Assembly: GCA_030041545.1 (NCBI GenBank)
Contig: JASHNQ010000045.1
Span: 1-51,818, forward strand
Source: a candidate division FCPU426 bacterium
Lineage (GTDB): Bacteria; Oederibacteriota; Muellerivitia; Muellerivitales; Muellerivitaceae
DNA length: 51,818 nt
Reading direction: 5' to 3'
Shown in pieces: positions 1 to 7,232 of the stretch (position 1 is its first letter; each line of letters starts with the position of its first letter). Under the pieces are notes generated by a model. That model ran no database searches. It worked only from the letters and a program-made list of their open reading frames with translations, and was not told where the DNA came from. A program made the position numbers and the translations under genes.

Positions 1-948
1 CCCGCCGCCCCCGCCCCCGGCGTTGTCCCCCCCGCCGCTGCTGTCCGCCAATCCATTGCCTCCGTTGGCCCACAATACCCCGGTTCCGACGATGGTGCCC
101 GCCTGGATGAAGATGGCGCCGCCCGATCCAGCGCCGCTGGGGGCGCCGCTGCAGACGAAGCTTGAACTCCCATCCTCGCTGATCCAGCCGTTCAAGGTGG
201 CCGGCCCTCCGGCAACTCCAACGTAAAGGAAGCCGCCGCCATACGCCCCATAGTCGTTACCACAGTTCCGGAAGGCGCCCATGCTTCCCGGCAATGTGGG
301 AGCGGTTAGGCTGTCATAGGTGGACCCGCCGGCGTTTCCAAGCCCGTCGCTGCCGCCAGCCCCGCCGTGGCCCGCTCCCGCGCTGGCGGAAGTATTGGAG
401 GGGGTGCCCGACGTGCTTTCGCCGGTGCCGTCACCGATAAAGGTGGCCCCGCTATCCACGGCGAAGTATTGTGAAACAAGGATGCTGATGGGCCCGCCCG
501 CGGCGGCCTCCAAAATGCCCCCCGTGTGGATATGCACGTACGAATACTGGTAGGTTCCGGCTACGATCGTCGTGGGGGCGCCCGCCGAATAGATATCGAG
601 TCCGGTCAGCGTGGCGGAGGGAGTGGCGGAAGGGGTGGAGGTCGGGGTCCCCGTGGGGCTGTTGGTCGGCGTGCCCGTACAAGTGGCGGTAGGCGTACCT
701 GCTGCCCCGGTGTTGGTGGGTGTTGCGGTCGGCGTAAGGGTGGCGGTTGTTGGCAATGTTGGGGTGGGGCTGTTGGTCCTTGTGCCCGTACAAGTGGCGG
801 TAGCCATGGGCGTGGCTGCCGTCCCGGTGCTGGTGGGTGTTGCAGTGGGCGGCGCCAAAGGAGATGAGGGCGAATAAGGTCTCTGACAACCTGAAATGGA
901 AACCAAAGCACCTGAAAACAGCGCCAAAATCATACCTAACCGCTTCAT
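1..948 (-). CDS. Secreted T-P-T linker lipoprotein with glycine-rich beta-helix-like domain (C-terminus cut by window edge)
   Basis: The reading frame is open from an ATG at 948 to the left edge (316 codons). A strong AGGAGG ribosome site lies six bases before the ATG. Residues 1-21 form a lipoprotein signal ending in I-S-G-C, so Cys21 is the probable lipidated residue. Residues about 33-115 are a low-complexity linker rich in T-P, N-T and C-T-G-T. From about 118 on, short beta-strand-like and Gly/Ala/Ser-rich stretches (for example GSGGAIFI and GTGVLWANGG) resemble passenger domains of parallel beta-helix surface proteins. Role inferred: surface-anchored or outer-membrane lipoprotein, perhaps adhesive; no catalytic motif is visible. 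Other T-P-T proteins lie at 2793, 36914 and 41790. The C-terminus is outside the window. Confidence 0.75.
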   Translation of the reverse strand, partial: MKRLGMILALFSGALVSISGCQRPYSPSSPLAPPTATPTSTGTAATPMATATCTGTRTNSPTPTLPTTATLTPTATPTNTGAAGTPTATCTGTPTNSPTGTPTSTPSATPSATLTGLDIYSAGAPTTIVAGTYQYSYVHIHTGGILEAAAGGPISILVSQYFAVDSGATFIGDGTGESTSGTPSNTSASAGAGHGGAGGSDGLGNAGGSTYDSLTAPTLPGSMGAFRNCGNDYGAYGGGFLYVGVAGGPATLNGWISEDGSSSFVCSGAPSGAGSGGAIFIQAGTIVGTGVLWANGGNGLADSSGGGDNAGGGGGG

Positions 949-1024
949 AAGGAACCTCCTTAAAAATACCTTTTTCACCCTCATTAACTAGTGTTCGTCA
1001 GCTCCATTTATTCCCTGGATATTT

Positions 1025-1167
1025 GAGATTTACCACGCCTCAACGATTTGGCCCGTCCACCGCCCAACGGCATGAACTATGGAAGGGGGTTTTCACCCGT
1101 AACCGCAGGCCCAAGCTGGCCGCCTACCGGCTGCGCGAGTTTTGGGGTTTGAAAAAACGCCGATGAT
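1025..1167 (+). pseudogene. Degenerate C-terminal remnant of a glycoside hydrolase family 2-like gene
   Basis: Two adjacent frames here give pieces that together look like the extreme C-terminus of beta-glucuronidase/beta-galactosidase proteins. One frame carries LNDLARPPPNGMNYG. After a one-base shift the next carries GVFTRNRRPKLAAYRLREFW and ends at a TGA near 1163-1165. The G-[VI]-F-T-R-x-R-x-P-K-x-A-A pattern is typical of family GH2. A stop in the upstream frame and the lack of any upstream domain mean it cannot be functional. The match rests on memory of the family motif only, so it could be chance. Confidence 0.35.
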
Positions 1168-1227
1168 TTTGAATACTTAGTCGTTTCCAAGTTTGCCTAA
1201 TTTTCAAACTCCTGGGAGATACAGTCC

Positions 1228-1755
1228 ATGAAAAAATTTTTAGCGGGGGTCGTCGCCGCTTGGGTGGTCCTGGTCATTGGAATTTATGCCTTTGTTTCTT
1301 TTGGATGCCTGCCAGCCAATGCCGATAGCAAGCCTCCCATCATTGAAAGATGGATGGCCCACACCTCCCTCCGGGCTTCTATCCGGCGGGAGGCCCCCCA
1401 GGGCCCGGTTCCGGTCGCCTTGACCGACGCCAACCTGGAGGCCGGGGTGAAACTTTACGCGGCTAATTGCGCCGTCTGCCATGGCGCCTCCGACGGCGAG
1501 CCTTCCAACATTGCCCAGGGCCTCTACCAACACGCGCCCCAACTGGCGCAGGATGGGGTAGCGGACGACCCGGAGGGAGTGATTTATTGGAAAGTCAAGC
1601 ACGGCATCCGGCTGACGGGCATGCCCGCCTTCAGCCCCACCCTGACGGAGGAGCAGGTTTGGCAGGTGGTGCTTTTCCTCAAGCACATGGATTCCCTGCC
1701 CGCGGGCGTGGAAAAAACATGGAAGTCCGTTCCCAGCGCCAAAACAGCGGATTAA
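1228..1755 (+). CDS. Membrane-anchored mono-haem class I cytochrome c
   Basis: 175 residues. Residues 4-26 form a hydrophobic segment that acts as signal peptide or membrane anchor. The haem-binding CAVCH motif is at 81-85, with a likely axial Met in TGMPAF (Met132). The region after it (LTEEQVWQVVLFL) is the C-terminal helix usual in class I cytochromes c. It would carry electrons in the periplasm; the partner is not evident. A GGGAGA ribosome site precedes the ATG at 1228. It stands alone on the plus strand, followed by an inverted repeat and an alpha/beta hydrolase. The link to menaquinone-based respiration encoded elsewhere in the window is inferred. Confidence 0.85.
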   Translation: MKKFLAGVVAAWVVLVIGIYAFVSFGCLPANADSKPPIIERWMAHTSLRASIRREAPQGPVPVALTDANLEAGVKLYAANCAVCHGASDGEPSNIAQGLYQHAPQLAQDGVADDPEGVIYWKVKHGIRLTGMPAFSPTLTEEQVWQVVLFLKHMDSLPAGVEKTWKSVPSAKTAD

Positions 1756-1790
1756 CCCTATTAATCCCTTACAAAAATCAAAACCAATTT

Positions 1791-1905
1791 GAACCACAAA
1801 GGCACAAAGGGCACAAAGAAAGGTTAAACAAAATGTTTGGCTTACGTTGTTTTTTTCATTCTTACCTCTCGAAGTTCTTCGTGCCCTTTGTGCCTTCGTG
1901 GTTCA
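1791..1905. repeat. Intergenic inverted repeat, CCACAAAG family
   Basis: The left arm (from 1791, GAACCACAAAGGCACAAAGG) and the right arm (1870-1905) are reverse complements with a few mismatches. They enclose a spacer of about 45 bases. Further copies lie at 8719-8804 and 45754-45844 as pairs, and at 12324, 16073, 29421 and 37874 as single arms. It lies between two genes and may form a long hairpin in transcripts. Confidence 0.75.
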
Positions 1906-1930
1906 ATAAAGTCTTTATTGGAAGTTTTAA

Positions 1931-2785
1931 ATGAAACAACTGCGGCTGATCCTCATCCCCTTGGCCTTGGCCTACCTGACGATCGAGGGGGCTTACGTCC
2001 TATTGCAACGTCACCTGGTTTTCCACCCCGTGGGCCTGACCGGCGCGACGCCGGCTGATGACCACCTGAAGGATTACAAGGACGTTTCTTTCCCATCCTA
2101 TGACGGCGTCACCTTGACGGGATGGTGGATGGAACACCCGGACCATGACCCCAAACGGCCCGTCCTCCTGTATTGCCATGGGAACGCCGATTGCGTTTCC
2201 CAATTGGCCCAGGTCGCCAAGATTTTTTACGACTTCGGGTTCGATGCCCTTATTTTCGATTACCGAAGCTATGGAGGCAGCCAAAAGGCGCCTTTGAGTG
2301 AAAAAGCCGTGGACGGCGACGCGCTGGCCGCTTACCAGTGGTTGAGGGCCAAGGGCATTCCGGACAACCGGATGATGCTTTGGGGCCATTCCCTGGGTTC
2401 CTCGGTGGCGGCCTGGCTGTCCGCCCAAACCCGTCCCGGCGGGCTGATCCTGGAAGGGGCTTTCCCCTCCATTTGCGCGGTCAGCCGTTTCCGCGACCCC
2501 TGGTTGCTGGTGTTCCCTTTCATGATCTGGGACAAATTCGAGACGGGAAAATACGTGACGGAGCGGTCCTGCCCCCTGCTGGAAATCCACGCGGAAAAAG
2601 ACACGGTCATTCCCATCGAGCTGGGTCAAAGGGTCTTCCGCGATGCGCGGGAGCCGAAGCGGTGGATCACCATCAACGGTATCAACCACAACGACTTTCC
2701 CAGCGTGGCCTACCAGTATGAAAAACCCATTCAGGATTTCGTGAGGGAATGCTTGAAAAAGCCACTCGTCACTTTTTCAAAATGA
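1931..2785 (+). CDS. Membrane-anchored alpha/beta hydrolase (serine hydrolase, ABHD13/BEM46-like)
   Basis: 284 residues. Residues 4-25 are a hydrophobic anchor. An alpha/beta-hydrolase fold follows: oxyanion-loop CHGNAD (82-87), nucleophile elbow GHSLG with Ser154, acid Asp224 in HAEKD, and His253 in INHND. The layout matches the BEM46/ABHD13 group, whose substrates are mostly undefined esters or thioesters. The active domain would face the periplasm. The gene starts just after an intergenic inverted repeat, and no operon partner is apparent. Family assignment is firm; substrate is unknown. Confidence 0.85.
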   Translation: MKQLRLILIPLALAYLTIEGAYVLLQRHLVFHPVGLTGATPADDHLKDYKDVSFPSYDGVTLTGWWMEHPDHDPKRPVLLYCHGNADCVSQLAQVAKIFYDFGFDALIFDYRSYGGSQKAPLSEKAVDGDALAAYQWLRAKGIPDNRMMLWGHSLGSSVAAWLSAQTRPGGLILEGAFPSICAVSRFRDPWLLVFPFMIWDKFETGKYVTERSCPLLEIHAEKDTVIPIELGQRVFRDAREPKRWITINGINHNDFPSVAYQYEKPIQDFVRECLKKPLVTFSK

Positions 2786-2792
2786 AAATCGC

Positions 2793-3026
2793 CTAAGCCG
2801 GTGTGTTGGTGGGAGTGGGGGCGTTAACAACGATCGTCGGTTTGGGGCTTGAAAGAATAGGGGTCGCCGTGGGTGTGGGCGTGGGCGTCATGGATAAAGG
2901 GATGGCGGTGAGCCACGGCCCAAAGGAAGCCGGCACCACCGGGTCTCCTTTGGTGCAACCGCCTGTTTCGATAGCCATGGCCAATGGCAAGAACAAAAGA
3001 AAGACGACTGCCGTTTTCTTCCACAT
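2793..3026 (-). CDS. Short T-P-T lipoprotein of unknown function
   Basis: 77 residues. Residues 1-24 form a lipoprotein signal peptide ending in T-G-G-C (Cys24). About 20 ordinary residues follow, and then a T-P-T-P-T-rich tail ending P-T-N-T-P-A. A GAGG ribosome site lies just before the ATG. There is no folded domain, so this looks like the N-terminal module of the longer T-P-T proteins in this window without the C-terminal domain. It may be a truncated paralogue or a small surface lipopeptide. It converges with the alpha/beta hydrolase gene, ending 8 bases from its stop. Confidence 0.6.
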   Translation of the reverse strand: MWKKTAVVFLLFLPLAMAIETGGCTKGDPVVPASFGPWLTAIPLSMTPTPTPTATPILSSPKPTIVVNAPTPTNTPA

Positions 3027-3221
3027 AGGTCCTCTGCGGGGAACATTCGCCTGTTGTTGGAGATAGCGTACTGCTGTTTCCCTTGCCCTTCAATCGGTTG
3101 TCTTTCGATCGATCATTTTTTGGAAAACATTAACCCTGCGGAGGCGAAAAGGTCTTTTTTGAAATTGGAATGGCAAAATTTCGGGGGAAGCCGTGGGTAA
3201 AGTTACGTTTGCGGGAAAAAG

Positions 3222-3809
3222 TCAGCTTTGAACCAAAGCGGCACGCTTTATGCCATCGATTTTTTCTAAAACGTGAATGAGTGGCGCGTCCAAAAAAGAA
3301 TCCAGTTTCATGTCCGCCTGGCCGTCCACGCCCGGCGGCATGCCCACGCAAAAGATGCCCGCGGCCTTGGCGGCCTGAACGCCTTCCAAGGTCGTTTCAA
3401 AGGCGACCGCCCTCCAGGATTTCACTCCCAGCATATCCATGGAAAGTTGGTGCATTTCGGGGGAAGGTTTCACTTCCTTGACGTCATCGAAACAGCGGAT
3501 ATTGTCGAAATCCTCCGCCAAGTTGAGTTGGTGGAGGACTAGCGCAATCTCGTTGTTTTTGCGGTTGGAGGTCAGGGAAAGCCGGATCTCGTAGCTGCGC
3601 AACGTACGGAAGCAATCCTTCAAGGCCGTAAGGGGCGTCGGGTCCCCGTAATCCGTCTTGTTGTAGTTGGGGTTCTTGGATTCGGCGATGACCCAATCAA
3701 AGTCGAACAGCAGGGCCTTGGTCAGCCAAAAGCTCTCCGGCACCGGCCCCGCAAAGGGGGTTCCGCGGGGGTTGACGACATCGGAGGGGCCGTAGGAAAC
3801 AGGGCTCAT
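3222..3809 (-). CDS. HAD-superfamily hydrolase (phosphoglucomutase-like subgroup) with altered motif IV
   Basis: 195 residues. HAD motif I is FDFDWVIAES (Asp36 nucleophile, Asp38 acid, with Trp where Gly is usual). Motif II is SLTSNR near 78-83, Lys114 in KPSPEM is motif III, and motif IV reads FETTLEG (137-143), where FEDS..G is the family norm. The second metal-coordinating Asp is therefore Thr. Members dephosphorylate small sugar or nucleotide phosphates in the cytoplasm. Substrate unknown, and reduced or altered metal binding is possible. It lies beside, but not overlapping, the PIN/CopG toxin-antitoxin pair. Confidence 0.75.
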   Translation of the reverse strand: MSPVSYGPSDVVNPRGTPFAGPVPESFWLTKALLFDFDWVIAESKNPNYNKTDYGDPTPLTALKDCFRTLRSYEIRLSLTSNRKNNEIALVLHQLNLAEDFDNIRCFDDVKEVKPSPEMHQLSMDMLGVKSWRAVAFETTLEGVQAAKAAGIFCVGMPPGVDGQADMKLDSFLDAPLIHVLEKIDGIKRAALVQS

Positions 3810-3839
3810 TTTATTCTTTCGCTTCCGGTTTCATTGTTT

Positions 3840-4250
3840 TTAATCGTCCCCACTTTTCCGGAGGACCTCCCAAAAACCCCTTGGTTGGAGAATGAGGGTT
3901 CCTTCGAATTTTTTTAAGGACCATAAATCCCTGTCTCCGGAAACGATGTAATCCGCTTGGGAAGCCAAAGCCAGCCCAAGTACGTGGAGGTCTTTGGGAT
4001 CGCCACAGGAATGGGGCGGTACATCAGCGGGAACTTCCATGCGGCCATCGGCCTTGATCGAATTGATGAATTCTTCAGCCAAGGCGGCGGACATTCCAAA
4101 CTTCCGGATAAAACCCCTCCGGGTCTCCTCGATTAAGCCTTCCGACAAAATGATTTCGTGCTTCACTAGGCAGGCCCTATAAATTTCAACGCAAAGCCCC
4201 CTAGAAGTGAAGGCGGAAATTAAAACGTTCGCGTCCAACACAATGTTCAA
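3840..4250 (-). CDS. PIN-domain ribonuclease toxin (VapC-like)
   Basis: 136 residues. The PIN fold is shown by LDANVLISAF at 5-14 (first acidic residue Asp6), an acidic IEETRRG stretch near 40-46, and the C-terminal block DPKDLHVLGLA...VSGDRDLWSL carrying the remaining metal-binding Asp residues. The family cleaves RNA and is held inactive by a partner. The start is a TTG whose TTGA overlaps the stop of the upstream CopG-type gene by four bases, a coupled arrangement usual for antitoxin-toxin pairs. It is the second gene of that two-gene operon. Confidence 0.85.
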   Translation of the reverse strand: MNIVLDANVLISAFTSRGLCVEIYRACLVKHEIILSEGLIEETRRGFIRKFGMSAALAEEFINSIKADGRMEVPADVPPHSCGDPKDLHVLGLALASQADYIVSGDRDLWSLKKFEGTLILQPRGFWEVLRKSGDD

Positions 4251-4468
4251 GATTTGAGGGCCTTGAAAACATCCTCATCGGTATAAATTCCCCTGGCCTC
4301 GGCGTAAGGGATGGCTTTCGCCCGCAACTGCTCGAAGCGGCGGAGGGCGACGTAGCGTCGGATGGATTCCCGGACCACATTGCTGACGGGGACATGGTCG
4401 TACTTGACGACTTTCTCAAGCTCCTTGCTCAATTCCTTGGGAAGCCGGACGGTAATGGTCTGTTTCAT
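4247..4468 (-). CDS. Ribbon-helix-helix (CopG-type) antitoxin
   Basis: 73 residues. The N-terminal strand KQTITVRLPKELSKELEK and two helices with VSNVVRESIRRYVALRR form a ribbon-helix-helix DNA-binding domain. The C-terminal part (about 48-73) would wrap the PIN toxin encoded immediately downstream. An AAGGAG ribosome site precedes the ATG, stronger than any signal at the toxin start, as expected when the antitoxin must be in excess. Such proteins usually repress their own promoter; no operator could be defined by eye. Confidence 0.85.
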   Translation of the reverse strand: MKQTITVRLPKELSKELEKVVKYDHVPVSNVVRESIRRYVALRRFEQLRAKAIPYAEARGIYTDEDVFKALKS

Positions 4469-4789
4469 GGGGGGCTCCTTTGTCTTACAACGTATTACAT
4501 TAGGGCTGATCCGTCAAGTAGCCCGGGCAGGGGGTGGTGCATCAGTTTGAGATCCTGGCCCTCTCACGCCCCGTCCCATCTCCCCAAAAGCTCTCACAGG
4601 GAGAAGCCCCTATGTACCCTCAAAACCAAGGCGTCAAGGGAGAGGGGTAACCTCGCAAAAACCCTCACCCAAATGGAGCCCCACGGGCAGAGCCCGTGAA
4701 CCACAAGGGGTCAGGCCTATAGAATATACTTTAATATAAATCACTTGGTGATGCAGGTTTTATTGACAAGGCGAGGGGAAAGGTTTTGG
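4469..4789. other. Gene-free spacer with decayed CCCTC-type repeat and a small hairpin
   Basis: No coding sequence is supported here. Positions 4557-4670 contain degraded arms of the CCCTCTCCC/CCCTCACCC repeat family seen better preserved at 15923-16018 and 46006-46093. A perfect 7-bp hairpin (CACGGGC, loop AGA, GCCCGTG) lies at 4682-4698. The A+T-rich stretch at 4719-4745 is unassigned. Confidence 0.6.
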
Positions 4790-5011
4790 TTACCGGGCGC
4801 CCCAACGAAAATGAAGCGTCTTATGATGAAGGGCGCAATCGCGCAGATAGAGATTAATGAGGTTTTGATAAGGCATTCCCACTTGGGGTGACAGGCTTTT
4901 GAAATAATTGATGGTGTCTTTTTCCAAGCGGATGGTAATGGTCTGTTTTAAAAGCTTCGTGTAAGGATTGCGGCGGCCTTTCATTTTTGAAAAATCATAA
5001 TGAGTTCTCAT
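4790..5011 (-). CDS. brnA: Internal in-frame start giving free BrnA antitoxin
   Basis: An ATG at 5011 lies in the same frame as brnT (codon 99). It is preceded at 5021-5027 by AGGAGGT, nine bases away, the best ribosome site in this region. Initiation here would give a 73-residue BrnA of normal size with a ribbon-helix-helix DNA-binding fold that neutralises BrnT and represses the operon. The encoded product is therefore probably made both as a free protein and as the C-terminal half of the fusion. Confidence 0.6.
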   Translation of the reverse strand: MRTHYDFSKMKGRRNPYTKLLKQTITIRLEKDTINYFKSLSPQVGMPYQNLINLYLRDCALHHKTLHFRWGAR

Positions 5012-5305
5012 GGTGGTTTTACCTCCTAAATAGCCTTCCCGTTCCTTTTTATCAGCTTTTCGAGCCGAGATGATCCGAATGACGGATTCCTCCTCCCGAT
5101 AGCAGTGGCACACGACCAAGATATTCAAGCGGGCGCTTAAACCCAAAAGGATAAACCTATCCTCATCCTCCGAATGGTCCGGATCATCATATTGAACAGC
5201 TTGGGGGTCGTAAAATACAGTCCGGGCCTCTTCGAATCCAACCCCATGCTTCTTGAGGTTCACCTTGTCCTTTTGAGGGTCCCACACGAAGCGAATATCT
5301 TTCAT
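4790..5305 (-). CDS. brnT: BrnT toxin fused in frame to BrnA antitoxin
   Basis: 171 residues. Residues 1-95 are a BrnT ribonuclease domain: WDPQKDKVNLKKHGVGFEEA, then DRFILLGLS, and RIISARKADKKEREGY. Residues 99-171 begin MRTHYDFSKMKGRRNPY, a normal BrnA start, followed by a ribbon-helix-helix region (KQTITIRLEKDTINYFK). In known systems these are two genes. Here no stop codon separates them, so translation from 5305 gives one toxin-antitoxin polypeptide. The antitoxin part retains its own ATG and ribosome site (see 4790-5011). It is part of a toxin-antitoxin patch with PIN/CopG and HicB. Family calls are firm; the two-product interpretation is inferred. Confidence 0.8.
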   Translation of the reverse strand: MKDIRFVWDPQKDKVNLKKHGVGFEEARTVFYDPQAVQYDDPDHSEDEDRFILLGLSARLNILVVCHCYREEESVIRIISARKADKKEREGYLGGKTTMRTHYDFSKMKGRRNPYTKLLKQTITIRLEKDTINYFKSLSPQVGMPYQNLINLYLRDCALHHKTLHFRWGAR

Positions 5306-5335
5306 AAATATATTGTAAATACAAAGTAATGGTTG

Positions 5336-5629
5336 TCAATGGCACAAGGCGGAATAATCCGTACAACTGATTGTCCACGACGGGGACCCGTCGTGGACAA
5401 CCTTTGAACAGGGCGCTGGCGACTCCGCCAAGAATACTTCCAAAATAGGAGAATCCATTTCCAACGCTTCCGGGCCAAAAGACTCGACATGAAAACGAAT
5501 GGCCGATTTCACATCTTGAAGAGCTTCCTCGTAGGTATCCCCTTCGCCAACCACAACGCCCTTGAGCCCAAGCGGGTAGGCGACATAGCCTTCCGGATGT
5601 TTTTCGATCACCAGCTTTACGGATTCCAT
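5336..5629 (-). CDS. HicB-type antitoxin, orphan, with repeat-derived C-terminus
   Basis: 97 residues. Residues 1-70 match the HicB partial RNase-H-like fold: LVIEKHPEGYVAYPLGLKG, VVGEGDTYEEALQDVKSAI, and SPILEVFLAE. Residues from about 76 on (VVHDGSPSWTISCTD) are encoded by a palindromic repeat at 5371-5400, so the natural C-terminus appears replaced. No hicA toxin gene lies next to it. An AGAAGG ribosome site precedes the ATG at 5629. It could be a solitary regulator or a decaying antitoxin. Family assignment is good; function in this form is uncertain. Confidence 0.75.
   Translation of the reverse strand: MESVKLVIEKHPEGYVAYPLGLKGVVVGEGDTYEEALQDVKSAIRFHVESFGPEALEMDSPILEVFLAESPAPCSKVVHDGSPSWTISCTDYSALCH
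5371..5400. repeat. Perfect 30-nt palindrome (TTGTCCACGACGG family)
   Basis: The arms TTGTCCACGACGGG and CCCGTCGTGGACAA are exact reverse complements around GA. The element lies inside the 3' end of the hicB gene. A second near-perfect copy is at 46918-46947, an imperfect one at 49419-49444, and half copies occur at 47481-47495 and 47871-47887. Confidence 0.85.
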
Positions 5630-5670
5630 AAAACCTTCTTGAAGAAACTATTATAGCCCCAAAGAATTCT

Positions 5671-7122
5671 TTATGAATCGAGCTTCTTCTTCAAGATTTC
5701 ATTCACCAGTTTGGGGTTGGCCTTGCCCTGGGAAGCCTGCATGACCTTGCCCACCAGGAATCCAATCACACCCTGCTTGCCGCCCTTGTAATCGGCCACG
5801 ACGCTGGGGTTTTCGGCCAAGACCTTGTCCACCGCGCCCTCAATGGCCTTAGGGTCGGAGACTTGGGCCATGTCGCGGGACTTCACCACCTCGGCCGGCG
5901 AAACGCCCGCGTCAAACATCTCCGCGAAGACTTCCTTGGCCTGCTTGCTGTTGATCGTCCCTGCGTCGATCAAGTCCACCAATTCGCAAAGCTTTTTCTG
6001 GTCGAACTTCAGGTCTTTGAGTTCCTTTTCCTGTTCCTTCATCTTGGCGGCCATGTCGCCCATGATCCAGTTGGCCAGGCCCTTGGGATTCTTGGTATGC
6101 TTCGCGCCCTCCTCAAACCACTGGGCCAGTTCCTGCTCCGAGGTCAAAACACCGGCGTCATAAGGAGTCAATCCGTACTTGGAGGCGAACCTTGCCCGTT
6201 TGGCGCCCGGCAGTTCGGGCAACTGGCCCTTGAGCTTTTTCACATAATCCTCCGAAAGGACGATGGGCACCAAGTCCGGCTCCGGGAAATAACGGTAATC
6301 ATGGGCTTCTTCCTTGGAGCGCATGGGCTTGGTCTTGTTCTCGGTCACGTCCCACAGGCGGGATTCCTGCACCACCCGCTCCCCTTTTTCCAGCAGGGCG
6401 ACCTGGCGCTTGATCTCGTATTCGATGGCTTGTTTGGCGAAGCGGAAGCTGTTCATGTTCTTGATCTCGGCCTTGGTGCCGAATTTCTCCGTCCCCTTGG
6501 GCCGCACGGAAACGTTGGCGTCGCAACGCAGGGAGCCCTCTTCCATGTTGCAATCGGAAACGTCGATATAAAGAAGTATATTTTTGAGTTCGGTCAGGTA
6601 GGCATAGGCCTCGTCCGCGCTGCGGATGTCGGGCTCGGAGACGATCTCAACTAAAGGAATTCCGCCCCGGTTGTAATCGGCCAGGGAATAATCGGAGGAA
6701 TCCAAGCGCCCGGCCTTGCCGCCCGCGTGCACCAGCTTGCCCGCGTCCTCTTCCAAATGGGCCCGGGTGATGCCGATCCGCTTCATTCCTTCTTTGAGAG
6801 GCACTTCCAAATAGCCCGCGTAATTGAGGGGCTTGTCGTATTGGGAAATCTGGTAGGCCTTGGGCAGGTCGGGGTAGTAGTAATTCTTGCGGTCCATCTT
6901 GGAGTATTTGGAGATGGCGCAGTTGAGGGCATGGCCGATCTTCACCGCGAATTCCACGGCCTTGGCGTTCATGACCGGCAGGGTGCCGGGCAATCCGAGG
7001 CAGATGGGGCAAACCTGGGTATTGGCCTCGTTGCCGAACGTGGTCGGGCATCCGCAGAAAAGTTTGGTCTTGGTTTTTAATTCGCAGTGGACTTCAAGCC
7101 CGATGACTGGTTCGTATTCCAT
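5671..7122 (-). CDS. gatB: Aspartyl/glutamyl-tRNA amidotransferase subunit B
   Basis: 483 residues, normal length. It starts YEPVIGLEVHCELKTKTKLFCGC and holds the GatB kinase-domain signatures (FCGCPTTFGNEANTQVCP, MDRKNYYYPDLPKAYQISQY, VSEPDIRSADEAYAYL) and a C-terminal YqeY/tail domain (from about 330). GatB phosphorylates and transamidates mischarged Glu-tRNA(Gln) and/or Asp-tRNA(Asn) with ammonia delivered from GatA. It is the third gene of gatC-gatA-gatB. A GGAGAA ribosome site precedes the ATG. It is separated from gatA by 110 bases with two hairpins, which could affect its expression. Confidence 0.97.
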   Translation of the reverse strand: MEYEPVIGLEVHCELKTKTKLFCGCPTTFGNEANTQVCPICLGLPGTLPVMNAKAVEFAVKIGHALNCAISKYSKMDRKNYYYPDLPKAYQISQYDKPLNYAGYLEVPLKEGMKRIGITRAHLEEDAGKLVHAGGKAGRLDSSDYSLADYNRGGIPLVEIVSEPDIRSADEAYAYLTELKNILLYIDVSDCNMEEGSLRCDANVSVRPKGTEKFGTKAEIKNMNSFRFAKQAIEYEIKRQVALLEKGERVVQESRLWDVTENKTKPMRSKEEAHDYRYFPEPDLVPIVLSEDYVKKLKGQLPELPGAKRARFASKYGLTPYDAGVLTSEQELAQWFEEGAKHTKNPKGLANWIMGDMAAKMKEQEKELKDLKFDQKKLCELVDLIDAGTINSKQAKEVFAEMFDAGVSPAEVVKSRDMAQVSDPKAIEGAVDKVLAENPSVVADYKGGKQGVIGFLVGKVMQASQGKANPKLVNEILKKKLDS

Positions 7123-7144
7123 TGGAAATTCTCCATGCGTCTTT

Positions 7145-7221
7145 CGCTTTCAAACTTCTTTTGTTTGAAAGCGGGCAAAAAATGAAATTTTCAATGCACT
7201 GATGCTGTTTTGCATCAGTGC
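7145..7221 (-). promoter_or_regulatory. Two perfect hairpins in the gatA-gatB spacer
   Basis: On the transcribed (minus) strand, GCACTGATGC pairs with GCATCAGTGC (7196-7221, loop of 6) and then CGCTTTCAAAC pairs with GTTTGAAAGCG (7145-7173, loop of 7). A T-rich stretch lies between them. This could be an intra-operon processing site or a partial terminator that lowers gatB expression. No known riboswitch pattern was recognised. Confidence 0.5.
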
Positions 7222-7232
7222 GCCATCTTCCT

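Noticed and set aside
452-911. Long overlapping frames rich in His, Arg and Pro on both strands around the T-P-T linker
   Set aside because: They are shadows of the repetitive T-P-T codons of the real minus-strand lipoprotein frame, which has a signal peptide and a strong ribosome site.
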